From Baylisascaris procyonis (Eukaryota; Nematoda; Chromadorea; Rhabditida; Ascarididae), in contig JAZARR010000164.1 in NCBI GenBank assembly GCA_037389465.1, positions 3,044,501 through 3,108,500 on the forward strand: DNA of 64,000 bases, in the 5' to 3' direction. A model generated the notes under the pieces. It was not told the DNA's origin and ran no database searches. It saw nothing but the letters and a program-made list of their open reading frames with translations. A program made the position numbers and the translations under genes. Positions 11,970-49,023 of the stretch are shown here, piece after piece. Within the stretch, counting starts at the first letter, position 1; each line of letters opens with the position of its first letter.

Positions 11970-13004
11970 CTAATCTAGGATGAGCCGAACCGAGTATTCC
12001 TCGTTCGGTCTATCAGGAGTCAGGTTGGCTTCCGTCGAAATGCTAGGGTGAGTAACGAATACGCAATGTGCGTCTTCTAAAACGTCCACATTTCGACTGT
12101 TAGCTGCAGCACCACTTAAATGTAATATGCAAAGTATTCTTCTTGTCTGTCTTTCACGATTTCTCTTATTCGTATGTTCATCACAAAAATATTCTAAGAC
12201 AGAGGTTATGCATTTTGCAAGTTGCTGGTAGCATGCGTATGAGTGGACAAACCTCTTGGTCTGTTCTTCTTCCTCTTCCGATCCTCCTCCTCCGCCACTC
12301 CAATAAGAATAGAGGGGTGACCCCATCATCTGCAGCCTATTTTAAAAAAGGATGCACATCTGGCCACGGTTCATTCAAGGGAAAACATTTTTATATGTTT
12401 GCGGTGGTTGAACGACATCATGAAGTGTTCAAAAATCTGCTTTCTATTAGCCCAATGTTGTGAAACAATCTCAAAAGCTGAATTCAATATGGTTTGATCA
12501 CGAAATCGGCTATTAGCACTTGCCTTGTAATCTTCTTCGAGAGTGCTTCATGTTGGTGACATCGACAGCTGCAGAACTTGCAAATTGGCTTCTAAGGGAC
12601 TTTTATCAACTAATGATAATCGATGATTTTGCGAAGTATCGATTAGCAGCAATGATTCAAGAGGATTTTTGACCGATTTTATTCGCCATATCTTATGGAG
12701 CTCTGTTGTAAATCGTTTTTTCGAAAAACGTGCTATGCCAAAAACATGTCTTCATTCGTCGTATGTTATGCGGCGATTGCTGTTGGTTCCGGTAGACAAA
12801 ATTTCGATGGCTATCATTTTTTTTGTGTACGAAAAAATATGAGATCTTGCTCGCTTTGCTGGCACCATCTTCAGAATTTTCAGCCGCTTCCTCATCTCTT
12901 TTTTTCTGAAGCTTCTGAAGCTTCCTCATCATTCGCGTTATCTTTAGGAAGTTCACATCGCTTTGTTTCTCGGAGTTTTGATTGCTAGGGTCCGAACGTG
13001 GTTC
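11970..13004 (-). CDS. Candidate two-exon gene, unrecognised
   Basis: An ATG at 13004 opens a charged coiled-coil-like stretch (MSEPRSDPSNQNSEKQSD, then KLQKLQKKRDEEAAENSED). A phase-1 GTGCCA donor after SED can join a CTGCAG acceptor near 12.1 kb. This gives a C-terminal part containing NVDVLEDAHCVFVTHPS and ending at TAG. Donor strength is poor and other joins are possible, but both halves look coding. The product is unknown. Confidence 0.3.
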
Positions 13005-13239
13005 GCTCATATATTTAAAAAAAAAAAAAAAAGGAAAGAGCTATCCTGCAATAAGAACTTCCGATAATTTTTTTTTTTTGCTTTCGTTTCGTCGCATTGA
13101 ATTTGCAATTAGAAATTATGTGTGGATAGTGTAGAAAAGTGCATAAGAGTAAAGTCGGCGAGATCTTGAGAACCATAGAGAAGCGAGAAACATAAGCATA
13201 AATGCAACAAATGGGTACTGTTGAGAGAGCACCCAAAAT

Positions 13240-16200
13240 TCTTTGAAAAAGAGGCTGATTTGTACTAAAAGCGTGAATTTTTTTAATATTTTTTATCAGT
13301 TTTTAATATCAATTTTTAATATATGAAGTGTTTTTAATATCACTTGCCATGGAAAACTGTCATTGAACTCAATTTTTGTTTTCTTACCGATTTTTCCTTC
13401 ACAAGCTATAAAGTTTTAAATTCCCAGCATCCATAATTGAAGAGCGGGAATGAGGAAGAGGATAAGAGGAAGTTCGCTGATGTATTGCGAGCATGCGGGT
13501 AAATCCTCGGCGTATTTGAGGGGTAAAAATTTACTCTCTTTTAAGCGATTCAGAATTACATTAAAAGTTTCATGCTTATTCGATTAATTACATTCGTTTG
13601 CTATTGATGTCGTTAAATTTTGTTTTTACTTATGAAACATTTCTTTTCTCTTCTGAATATGAAATGAAGGTATGTCTTTGCATAGGAAAATAATTATACT
13701 CTCTCATTCACTTGATGGAATGTTATTTTGCAATGATTTGCGCAGCAACAAATGCACAATCATACTTTATTTTGTCTGTGGGCAGGACGCCTCTGTATGA
13801 CTACGTGCACATGTTGACGTGCTCTTTTTTCACTTGGTCGCATTGCGCCGATAATTAAGCGTCAATATGTGCACCCCTAACAGCTGACTTTTCCTATCGA
13901 TGCACGTTGAACGCATTTGTGAATATACACTCAAAAATTCCTTTAAAATTCAGGGACTTTAAAAAGCCCTATCCTTGTGAAGTAAGGGCAGAGGCAGTAC
14001 AACAGTCTCATTGACGGTAGAACTTGCTTAGTTGGCGGCACATTCTTTGAGATGAAGAAGCATAAGTGGTTGACAGCTATAGAGAGACGCAACTGTCACA
14101 GTATGCAACGTTGACAAGATCATCCCCTCTGCTTCTATGTCTTCTCCTTATGCAGCATCCGGACGTCATTGAGATAGCTGCCGACAAGCAGCACTGCAGA
14201 GGCCGTTAGGCGAAAAATGCCATTAGTCGGTGGTTTTTCCTGTCCTTCCTTCTTCCGACTTTCCTAACCCGGTTGAAGCCTCACCTGGAATAGGCCTGCC
14301 ACATGAAATGTGCCACCACCACCAGCACTTGAGGGGGATGGCGACCAGAATAAAGGTGGCTTATCTGTGAAAGGGCGAAACTATAATGGTAAAGTTCATG
14401 TTGTAAATGATAGCGAACCTGTTATGGTAGTAAGCATGAGTAATTTAAAGGAGGGAAGCGGTAGGCCATGTTTACATAGAAAAAAGTGGGAAATCAGCTG
14501 GCACTTGTCCATCACTTCTTCGTTGACATAAAGGTTGGGAGACTTTGTGGCCAATCATGAATCGATCTTTACTAAATTTTGGGTGAATCCGTCAACATCA
14601 AACGATGCAACGAGTGTTTAAATATACTCTAATAGAACCGTTTGGATCGCATTTGGAAAGTTTCGGATCAGCAGAGTGATCATTATTATAACTTTTAACA
14701 GTAGTGCTGTTGGTTATGGTTAATTACTACTTGGCAATATTTGAAAACAGTGGTTAGGAGAGCGACACTACAAGGGACATAGGCCACATCCTTTGGCACC
14801 TCTCTACAGTTGTCACCTCATAAGGGTCTGAATTGGAGAAGATTATATTTCAAAAGTGGTGTTTCTGAATGTGTTCTTACTTCAAATAGTGGAGCTGAGA
14901 AGGACATCTCTCTTGTTTGCTTTGCTCTGTCCATCTCTCGCTATGATGTATCCCAGTTATTTTCGTTTAGCTTTTCATTTGCCACTTAGATGGTCGTTTC
15001 ATTCATCGGCCATGAAACAGCAACATTGCCGTCGAAAGTTGATTCAGCGCATTATTTGATACCTCTCACATTCACAGGTGTGACTAAATTGTTGTAGCTT
15101 ATTCTCATTGTATTTCCAAGTCACACAATTTTTTACTCTTCCTCTTATCAACTTTACATACCATGCACTTTTTGAGGTTGTTTTTTCATTTATTATGGAA
15201 ATTTCGGTTTTCATATTCTCTCAAAGGTCTGACTGATAGAAAAGCGATGTTTCCTTCTCATCGTTTGCAATGCTAGGGGTGTTATTTCTACGGGCACCAA
15301 CTAGAGCTGAAAATGGGCAAGCGTATGCTGTTGTTATTAGCTTGCCGAACATATTTCCTTAAACCAGCCATTTACTGGCAATTTGCGGCTAGTTGCCTTC
15401 CATTTATCGATGCACCACCATTCCCCCTCATCTATAAACACTCTTTCTCCCTTTATGGACGTTTCGTGTGTATCTCTCCCGTGATGATTTTCAAGCCACC
15501 AGCTTTATGTCTCAATTATCTTACCTTCTAAATTCGTTGTGGCGGAAGAAGAGCAGAATGGATCTTCAGTGGAAACGTATTATGAAAGTTTCAGTGCCTC
15601 CTCCTCCCTCCTCTCAATTTCGAGCGGATCTTGCGCAGTTTTTTGAATTTTGTTTCCACCCATAGCTGTTTTTTTGAATGTATTTTTGAACACATACATT
15701 TTTTCCTTCTCAACTTTGTCGATTGCTTTCGGCTGCTGGCATCGGCTTGTTTTTGATTTTTCCATTACTCTTTTCTTGTCAGTTCGCTGCGCGAACCGTT
15801 TTCCGCCTGCCCTTTCATCATTCCTTTGCAAGATGCTCGACGTTCACATATGCTGACTACGCGTTACGTTGACATATGAGCAGATGTTGATTCGTTGATA
15901 AAAGGGCGTTATTTTGTCATTTTCGTTTGGAGGAAGCTGTGCTTTTTGGTGAGCACACAAAAGCATTGCTTCCTGTTGAAAGAGATACTTACATCACTAC
16001 ATTCCTCATTTCAGCTTTGCCGTCTGAAGAAAACAAGTCCACAAATTTCTTAAAAGAAAACATAAAAAAGGGAGGTGCTTGTCGATGAAATGGAATTCAC
16101 TTTCCGCATTCTTTTGCATGTTTTATGTATCAAAAAATTCTCCTTGAAACACCTTGCTCAAATGCGCACTAACATCGTTATGGCTGAAAGCGTTCGTTTC

Positions 16201-18040
16201 TTACTAGAAAGAAAAGAGGAAGAGACGGGGGGAGGGGAGGGATTGGGTGGATGGAAATTCAGATGGTCGGCTCAAAAGAGGTTTTATGCCACAGAAAGTG
16301 AGCAGAGGCTATTCGATAAGGGAGAACGACATGCGTGCAAAGCTGTGGAATGCAGCAAATTGAACGCATCAAAAAACGAGAATGCCTCTCAGTAACGCGG
16401 CTTGAGGGCGACGAGGAAACAAGCCGAAAAGTGACAACCACTTCGGTGTAGCAATTCATTTGCCAATATTTCTGTCTTTCTTTTTCGTTTTCTTATTCTT
16501 TTGTATGTTCGCATACCTAATCATTTTTTGATTGGCATCGACGTCGAATGGGGTTTTGGGTTATGCTGCTCCAGAGGCAGAGACTTTAATCTGTTGTGGC
16601 AGATAATCAGTTATACAGGTGTCCAAACTAATTGAAAATTGAGCTGTTATTCAAAGCGAGAGCAGGCATATCATCACAACTGAGTATGAGCTAGCTTCCA
16701 TTGCGAGGTGTTCATTCGTGTTTCCACGACATGTTTCACAAATCGGTTCCTCAAGTTGAGGCCATGCAGTATTTTTTATCATTACATTTTATGGGTGTTC
16801 TATTTATATGCGCATCTCGTTACGTGACCTTTACTTGTCATCCAGAACAGTCACGGCCGCCTCCAAGTCATTTCCTGGGTATCGCCAATAGGATGCTCTA
16901 CCTCACTTCATCGCAATCTCATTCAGACGCGAACGAATGAAATAATTTCAGCCCGAGTATTGTTTTCTGTTAGGCTAACTCATGCCCATTGTCAGCTGAA
17001 TTGTTCATAACGAATAGAGCTGTTCGTTCTAAGAAGCATTCTGCATGCTGCTGAATTTTGAGCTGCTGAACCTCAATCTTTTTGAATTCTGTCTTTCTCC
17101 ACTTATGAGCAAGTCTCATTCGTCACATTATCTCCATTTCGAAGCAATGGGAACGACGGCATTTCTTTGCTACACTATTTCGACCTTTCTGCATTGGAAA
17201 AACTCCACCGTTGGAACCACAGGAGAGGATTAGGGGGATAGAGGGCCGTGAGAAATGATAGAACTCGATTTTGATATTTCGGAAGCGATTTTATACCGCA
17301 AAGTCAAACTATTCTTCCAAATGCAAAAAAGCTCGTCGCAGGGAGACATTTCGGTGGAAGCATAGGAAGACGGAGGGGTATGCGGCGAGGCGCAAGCATC
17401 CGCGGTATCGATGCGATTGTGATGTGTTCTGCTGCCTAAGTTTTTTTAGTGTTTTTTGATGCGTCAATAGGGCCGTTCTGATTTTCCCTTTGCAATACGC
17501 TTTGTTCTCACTTTCTTTCCTTTGTCATTCTTTTTTCTTCTCTAATATTGTTCAGACATTTTCCAGCGTTCTGTCACACGTTTTCCTTCTTTTTTTTTTC
17601 TCTTTATTTCTTTGCCACCTTTCACTATCTTTAGAATGCGTCACTCTCGCGCATTTGTTCGGCAACTTGACTGTCTTCTCTATTCGCTCTTCTCCTCGTT
17701 CGTCTGATCATTCCTGGCTGACATAGAGAGCATAGCGCAGCGAGGGGGCAAACGTCTGTCTGCAAGCTGTGTGAGTGTTCATTTTTCTATGCTCGGTGAC
17801 GTGAAGTGTCGGTTGGGTGGTTGATTGGGGATCGAGAGCCGTGCTCGCCGTATTTGTTTGCACTTTTATTGCAACGTTCGTTCGGTCCGTTTTCAAGGAA
17901 GCGGCGTGGGAAAAGTCGAAATCAACGATCGATTGCTGCAGTCACATGCACTGTTCGAATGACGAGGGAAATGCTCCGATTTCGAATCCTGGCCATAATC
18001 ATGGGCCATCACTGAAGTAGATAAATCTCGTCCTATTTTT
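13240..18040. other. No convincing gene seen
   Basis: AT-rich DNA with polypyrimidine stretches (about 15.59-15.72 and 17.48-17.65 kb) whose complements give Lys/Glu-rich open frames, such as 15580-15831 minus. I regard these as low-complexity artefacts. A weak exon cannot be excluded. Confidence 0.4.
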
Positions 18041-18049
18041 CTGCTGCAG

Positions 18050-18133
18050 GGCAATCAATCCGCAGCGTTATTATTCAACTTGCTGTGATGGCCTTAAAAG
18101 CTGTCACACCTGCATTTAGCCTACTAGACTGCG
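18050..18133 (+). CDS. Candidate internal exon, unrecognised
   Basis: A TTCTGCTGCAG acceptor and a GTAAAA donor bound 84 bases in one open frame (27 codons, phase 1 to phase 1) containing IRSVIIQLAVMALKAV, which could be a helical hydrophobic segment. The flanking exon on the left was not found. Confidence 0.35.
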
Positions 18134-20052
18134 GTAAAATCCAATCGATGTTGTTATCGTTGTACTGGTTATCTAACAGTGATATGATATGGGAATTATT
18201 CATTGATAGTATTCTTTATCTTATTATTTCCATTTGTGAAAGGAGAAAATTCGCTTTTAAACAGCAAAAAATAATTGAATTCGTAGAGTATGTGCCTCAC
18301 AAAACAATGCGACAATGTTCGAAATGACCTAAGCGAAGTGTTAATAGTGCTTGATTGGTTTGTCATTGATGCCATCGATGAGCGTAAATCACTTCTTTTG
18401 GTCTTTCTGAAAAGCCGATTCCGCCATCACAAGAGAATCACCTAATAAAAAACGACTAAGTCAGAGGGCCGAATTTGACGTTTGTTCGTCGAGTGTTACT
18501 GCATCCTTTCAAAATACTTTTCCATCTGTTCAATTAAAAACTTCGTTCACATCGCCATTAGCTTTCATTCTGCGGGTTCACTCATATGCGTTTTGCTTTT
18601 TGTCTAAATAAATTAGAATGGTTTCAGTGATCAAAGTAATTATTATAGGAAGGGCAGTAGTAAGCGAGGTGGAATGTTCCCGGAAGAAAATGAAGTCCTT
18701 CAGTTCCTCACTGCTTTCTTCTTATCATAAATAACCCGTGATTTTTTGCCTAAAGAAGCTCCAGTAATCGTCATCACTACCGGATTTATATGTTACGGGT
18801 TTTCAAGTATACAACCGCTTTTTTGCATTCAGTAGGAACCACTCGAAAGTGATGGATGCCTATCATGGTAATGTGAACTGCACAAACAGAAAACACCATT
18901 TCATATGAGAGGCTCCTTGTTTGACGTCTTAACCAAATATGGGACTTTGTTCGGTGACTGAGCGAATATGTCAGCGATTACTGCATAAAGTCTTTTAAGT
19001 TTGGTTGGCAAGGTAATTAAGGAAAACCAACTGCTAAATGCTGTTTCAGTGTGCATATAACTGAATAGCAGGCATGCCCACACACACAGCACTATTACTC
19101 AGTAGTGGATAGCTTCTTAAGTTTCACAACTTCATCCTTATCCATTTACAGATGAATCCTTTAAACAGCAATTTTTGGGTGGGAAATATGCTGATTGGTT
19201 GAATGATGTTATGATATGTGGGACACGTCATAATGCAGACTTTGTTCACTTCTCATTCATAGACTCTCTCGAGTGTTCATTACTGCGCCCACCGCTCGGA
19301 TGCAGAATGAGAACTCCTCTATCCTTTAATAGCCGAATTGTTGTTCTTTGCCAATTATTTCAAAACACCTAACTTTCTTTCTCGCAAAAGGCTGTGTAAA
19401 CGTTTTCGCCGTCCCGTCTTATGTGTTTCATTTGCGATACTCACTATAATATTTGTATACGGAAATATTTATAGTGGTGGTAAACTGACTGGCAAAGAGA
19501 TGGGAGAGTGAGAAGTTTCGTTTAAACAGGCGAATTAATGCGTTTTTGGCACCGGCAGAAGTGAGCACCTGGAATAGTTTGTACTAAAGACAATATGACA
19601 TGGCTGCTTCGATATGCAGACGGTGGTAAAAAAGTGGGAAATATAGTGCAGCGAACTGCTGAGTGCGGTATACCGCCATAGGCGAATTTCACGCCTACTG
19701 TTCGATAAAAGTTCATTTAAAAAATTGAGAAAGCTGCAGATTTCATACTTTTTCAAGCAACACGTTTTTATGCGACTTTAATGGAAACGTTTTGTGTATA
19801 TTTCAGTCTGAAGTTTCGTTGACATTATCTCCTTTCGATTCGTGTTGAAGATGTTTTACTGAGTTGCCAACCAAGAGGATGGTGCACTTTCCTAATTTTG
19901 ATTGATGGGCGATCTTAAGAACTTATTTCGAGAAACAATTCAGCTCGTACCTTCAGATGTCAACGCTATATAGAAAGCAGCACGCAAGCTTGCCTGTATA
20001 CTAAGGTGGAAATGTTGTGCAGAGGTCAGGGTGGCCAAGCGTTGAGACGTCC

Positions 20053-20459
20053 TTAAAGTGAGGGCATCTTGGCTCCGAGACATTGGCGCCTGAACTGCCG
20101 GACGCTAAGCTGTTCCCGCAGCCAGTGTTCCCATGACCAAAACACCATATGGACAATGCCAAAGGGATCTTGCACCGATAAAAATGATACGCCTTCGTCT
20201 GTTAGAGTAATGCGGAGGGAGGGGAAAGAAATTGGCGCAACATTTCGTAGGCTGCGCAACGTCAGGTTATGTATATGCGCTAGGATGTATTCCTGACAGG
20301 TATCGATAGCTGTCATTAAGAATAAATTTATGTGAAACAAATACTTAACATCGGCGCCATAAAGTGATGTGGCCCTCTCTATATTGACCGTAATGGGCAA
20401 GCTGGGGTCATAGGTCACTAATACACTATTAGGATAAGGCAAATGCTCACTTTGAAAGT
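20053..20459 (-). mobile_element. Decayed Ty3/gypsy-like pol (RNase H) fragment
   Basis: A minus-strand frame reads SVLVTYDPSLPITVN and shortly after YGADV. In Ty3/gypsy elements the RNase H domain begins with a closely similar SVLVHYDPSLPI block followed by a DASPYGIGAV block. The rest of the domain is not recognisable and no LTRs, integrase or protease were seen. This appears to be an isolated relic. The assignment rests on that one motif. Confidence 0.4.
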
Positions 20460-20882
20460 TTCATCAAGTGGACTGGTTCATTCTATGGCAATGTTGGGTG
20501 AGCCAGTGGCTTTAAGTCCGAAACCTTTGAGGTGGTCACATTAACAGTTTTCTATTCATTGACCCTTCTTTGATGTTGAAAGTTTTTCGCTTCAATCTTG
20601 ACTTCTAGAATGCAGTAAGGAGCTTTTCGCTGTGTGCAGCTGCAGAGTTTCTGTCCTCCAAATACCAGCCATGGGCTCACTGAGAATCTGATATTTTGAT
20701 CATAACTCACATTTGGGAAAGGTACGGGATTTATATTCCCTTGGATATATTGCGTGATCCCTGACCTGCATCCGACCAACTTGAGATCTCCTTTTCGGAA
20801 TTGAACTAAGCCATCTATAAATTAATCATCTGTTATCGCAGATAAGGTTCCCACATTTATTTTTGGATATAAGTGCTGTCAG

Positions 20883-20934
20883 CTTCCTGAACCCGCCCTT
20901 CATTACCACAGTCAATTGGATCGAAAACAACCAG
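20883..20934 (+). CDS. Candidate internal exon, unrecognised
   Basis: A 52-base exon between a GCTGTCAG acceptor and a perfect GTAAGT donor, encoding FLNPPFITTVNWIENNQ. The protein-like sequence and strong donor support it. A shorter version using the ACCACAG acceptor at about 20911 would join the 18050-18133 exon in phase. Confidence 0.4.
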
Positions 20935-22633
20935 GTAAGTTGCCAAACTCATCCTCTACGCAACCCAAAATTTCTTCCTCGCACATACGCATTCATTTCA
21001 ACTTTTATGACTCGATAGAAGGGATACCAACGTTTTCATCGTTGTCCTGATGTCCTTTTTAATTATTCGAAATTTTCTCACTTCTTAGCTTGCGAGCTAT
21101 ACTTATTTTGGTAGCGTTTGATCGTCATAGAATCTCTTCGTTGAGAATGATAAGAGCAGCATTAGGTATCGGCAGCTGTCTCCGAATAGATTCTATTTAT
21201 TTGAACTCAGTGTCCCCCTCCTTCCCCCCTCAGCCCTCCTGGCCACCTTGTGAGGAAAAGCGTTCGTCACAAGGAGATTACTCAGAGATCAGCACGCACG
21301 GTTAGAATCGCTGTCCGTAGAGACATTATCTCTTGCATTTATTGTTTAGAGATGTTCAACTGGAACTAGTGATTGTTATTTGCACTGGATGAAGGGAGGG
21401 GGGAGAAGGGTGGATCGAGTTGTCGGCGGCCAGCCCACACCAGTGACTGACAAAATAGCAGAATTTGCGCGCGCGCCTCGTTGAATCATTCATTGATTGA
21501 TGTGCCATTTTCTTTATTTTGCTACGGCCAATTTGTGATTTTGCTAGAAATCTATATTAAGAATGCAAAAGTTTGCATTTGTTCTTTTATGGTATATCTT
21601 GACTCGTTTGATTTCAATCTTTAGGGGTGAAGAGAAAAGAGGGCAGATCGATTATGGTGAAGAGAATGCGGTAAATGTTTCATTTTTTAGTTACTTTCCT
21701 GTGCATGTGCTCTCCAAACCCAACGGGTTTCACTTTACAGACCGTTTGGCACGTGAATGTGCAAGAACAACCTCGAAATAATATTGCTTTCGCATGGTTG
21801 TTTCATTGGTGCGTTGTGAGGAATCTGCTTCGTGGATATTCGCCATTAGTAATTGCTATTTAAATGTGAATAGCAGTATGTTGTGGTTGTTGGATTGTTA
21901 AGTGTGCAAAATTTGCAAATGTTCACTTTTGTTAATACAGTCGGCATTTTCTCACTCACATGTAGCAATCATATCTGCCAAGCAGTAACCTTTGTGGCTG
22001 GAAGTAGAAGTCAGCAGTGATATTTCGTTGGTCGGCTAATCCCATCTCGACAGTGCTCCCTATTCAGCGATATCTGATTGTTGTGCATTTGTTCGTTGCC
22101 TGTTTTTGGAAGTTTGCAATTTACCACAATTTACCACTAAGAAGAATGAATAAATCTTGCAATTTATTCATTCTTTTTACCACTATGCTTATTCGAGATC
22201 CCCATTTATCGTCCCAAGTAATGGAAGTTTGAACTGATTTTCTTCATGTCTATAAGATGGAGCAAAACACAAATAATTATGTTTGATTCTAGTATCAGTG
22301 AACATTTAAAATTTAGCGCTTCTTGATGATGTATTTTCGCATTTGTGACATGAGAATATTTTTGCATACTGCAACGACAAGAAATACGGAGGATTTTATG
22401 AGTTTGTAAAAGAATTCATCCACTCTATCTAGATGTTACATAAGAAACAACAACATATCCGCACAACTAAGGAGAAATCGATGTAATGGGGCGAAATGAT
22501 GACTTTCGTGAAAGATTATGAAAAACGCTTCAAATGATTGCATCAAGAAATATGGACCAGTATTTGCATTTTCTCGTCACTGATCAAAACGAAAAAAAGA
22601 AGGGGAGTTGATTATGACCATAGAGAATTTACA

Positions 22634-46444
<23,811 letters not shown>

Positions 46445-47949
46445 TGTGCAAACCGGTCTTTGACACTGTCGTTCAACGCAAACCCGCCAGGCTCAGTATA
46501 CGTGTTCTTTTTTTGCTGGTTGATCGCTTGTTGCAGCGCAACACACGACTTCACGCAGTGCGTACCATGTAGGCATTTAAATGGCACAACGATCTTCTTG
46601 CTACTTCCGCTGTGACGTACTGTCTGCACGCGAATGGTCACCACTGTGCTGCTATGCTCAACTGTCCAGTCCATCTGCAATATCTCATCTTTGCCGGTGG
46701 AAACGTGGCACGTTGCTTTCCTTGATCGGTGCCTGTACGTGTAGGGAGGAAGTGGATACATACTGATCGCTACGTCTGTGAATTTGCACTGTATCAAAAG
46801 TGGGACTGCTTGGTTTGTTTTATATTGTGGGAATCCATCTCTGAGAAGGTGGAGGGCAGTGGTTCCCCTGGAGGGAGTCGTATATGGGTAGGTGCTGATT
46901 TAAAGCGTGTGTGCTTTCAAACTCAGTTTCGTAAAGCAGCACGTTTTTTATCGTAGTTTTCACAAACTGTCTAAAGTATCTGTCCGTAAAGCTTGTTGAT
47001 GTACATTGCCGCCAGTTGGCTGTCTATTTTCGCATCCGTTGGTCGTTTGAATTCTTTCGTTTCCAGTTGCTATCCTGTCCATTGGTTCAACAGATTTCAT
47101 TCAAGAACTATGACGCTTTTCAGCATCCTCCCAAATTTTATTGAGTCTGTTTGGTAGGCTTCTAAATATTTTTTTTTTTACTTCGTCCGTGCCCAATTTA
47201 ATAATTTCATAGGGTGGTCGAATTTGAACTCGGGTCGTTTCACATGAAAATGGGGTTTTCTCCGCCTAGCTATTCCTACTGGTGGGTTGTTTCCCTTTAT
47301 GGTATTAAGGGTGTATAGGAGCTCTTCTATTCATTTGTGTACACTGATTAAAACTGAACCATCAGTAATGGCAGTCATCGTGTTGGGTCTGATGTCTCAA
47401 AGCTTTTTTCTGTGGGAAGAATTAAATAAACGCTGCAGTTAGTACCCGTTAGGTCAGTTTTCTTTTTGTGGTAGAAGTAACGTTTGCTTAGGCACTTTGT
47501 CATTGATTCGCACGGCACACTTTTCGCTTAACTTATATCGTACGGTTCCATTTTTCTTAGGAAAGGCTAACTTTATTGCCGTTGCTATAGCAAGAATATT
47601 TCGTTTCACTGAGAGGATGGTCATTCAGTTTTTGAATTTTATCCCAAATATTAAAACTGTTGCAACAGTTAAGACGGGATAAAACACAATTCTTTGGTTC
47701 GGTGCAGGGATTTCGCATCGCAGCATTTAAAGTTATTAGCTTAGCTGCTCATCGGCATCCACGCTCTATGCAACAATCTCATCGTTTGTGCGGCAGGTTG
47801 AATTTCGATTTGCTATTATGCTTGTGGCGTATCACTATTGTTGCCTAAATTGTTTCAGCCCATTCAGCGCCTTTGATCTCTTTCCTTTGCCCATCTTCCA
47901 GCTGAATAAAGAAAACGAATTTTTTTTTTCTCGCTAAAGTGCGCAATTC
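46445..47949. other. 3' flank of the zinc-finger gene, no gene seen
   Basis: No coding feature supported. The stretch near 47215-47290 is slightly less AT-rich and contains a GAATTTGAACTC sequence loosely like a pol III B box, which is not enough to call a SINE. Confidence 0.4.
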
Positions 47950-48034
47950 TTCCGTCCGTTGTGTTTTCTTCTCCATCTTCACCTTCTTTGTTTGCTTTCT
48001 CTATGTTCGTTCTTGCAAAATTGTCACATTGTAA
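47950..48034 (-). CDS. Candidate exon, acidic and unrecognised
   Basis: After a TTTTGCAAG acceptor the frame reads TNIEKANKEGEDGEENTTDG, then RIAHF. It is purine-rich but not a simple repeat. Possibly a downstream exon of the unrecognised minus-strand gene ending near 50.6 kb; no phase link was shown. Confidence 0.25.
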
Positions 48035-48813
48035 AGAAACATTATAGTGACGGATGTCTCCATGCATGCCTGTTTCTGTGCTCTTCACGCGGGATAAGCG
48101 CACTGTTATGAGGTTAAGTTTATTATTCGCTGTCTAGATTTGGGAACGGAAAAGCCACCAGTCCCCCTGAGGTCTCAAGTAACGGTTTATGGAATCCATA
48201 ACAATATCTCAATGTATATCGCTGTTCGGCAGTAGCCTAATGGGTGCACAGTTGAAGTGTCGTTACCGCTGGCGAAAAGAAACAGTTCCTCTGCATTTTT
48301 CCAGCACCATGCTCTTTCCGCTCCTTTGTTTTCATATTCGATGTTTCCCTATCTCTTCAATTGTCATGTCTTTTCCTAAATATGCGCCTACTGTGCTGTT
48401 ATTTGCGATTTTCACTGAAAAAATGAAATTAGGACTGAAAGATCAGTTCATATGTTTGACAAAGATCCATGTGTGTTGGAAGCGCTGTATGGAGCCCGTT
48501 CTGGTGATCGAACATATGTGAAACATATGCGTGGGGATGATCGGCGTGTACAAAACTGTGGATGGGGGATGAGCAGTGCTGCGTGCAATGCACGTGCCTA
48601 CAGGTAGATTTCTGTGTTGCCCTCGTTACCAGTGCGTGAAGGGTGTTGATGTTGCACCTTTCCGTCGTCGCATTCAGCTCTCGTTTATTAGTGAGGATGA
48701 TTCGTCTGTTGCTTGCTGAAGGACAGAGTTTCGCTGCCTGACAACTTGTCTTTGATTAAATTAACAGTTGAGATGACTTTCGGAACTATATTTTCCTTGC
48801 AGTTATTTCCAAG

Positions 48814-49023
48814 TTAAGCGAGTGCAACCTGTTCCATTACGAAATCTGTTTTAAGCAATAGTCCAGTAGGCGCACAGCCAGGATCGCAGATGATGAGTGA
48901 AGGAACGGGAGCAGCAAGAGCTTGTGAGAGGAGGGCACCGAAACTAGCTTCTGAGCAGAGATTGTGCCATTTCTGGAGAGATTCGTTTTCCGAAAGCCGC
49001 AGGTTTGTGCAGGACGGCGACAC
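48814..49023 (-). CDS. Candidate exon, unrecognised
   Basis: Sixty-nine open codons containing SENESLQKWHNLCSEASF followed by Leu/Ala-rich helix-like sequence, to a TAA. It lies downstream, on the same strand, of the unrecognised multi-exon gene at 50.6-55.7 kb and may belong to it. Opposite-strand frames are open too, so support is modest. Confidence 0.3.
   Translation of the reverse strand: MSPSCTNLRLSENESLQKWHNLCSEASFGALLSQALAAPVPSLIICDPGCAPTGLLLKTDFVMEQVALA

Noticed and set aside
15580..15831. Lys/Glu-rich minus-strand frame.
   Set aside because: It is the complement of a polypyrimidine stretch; composition explains it.
20024..20075. tRNA-like sequence with an A-box-like GTGGCCAAGCG and a 5-bp anticodon-type stem.
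   Set aside because: The position before the anticodon is not T, no T-arm with a GTTCGA-type B box follows at the right distance, and the acceptor stem does not close. At most a tRNA-derived relic.
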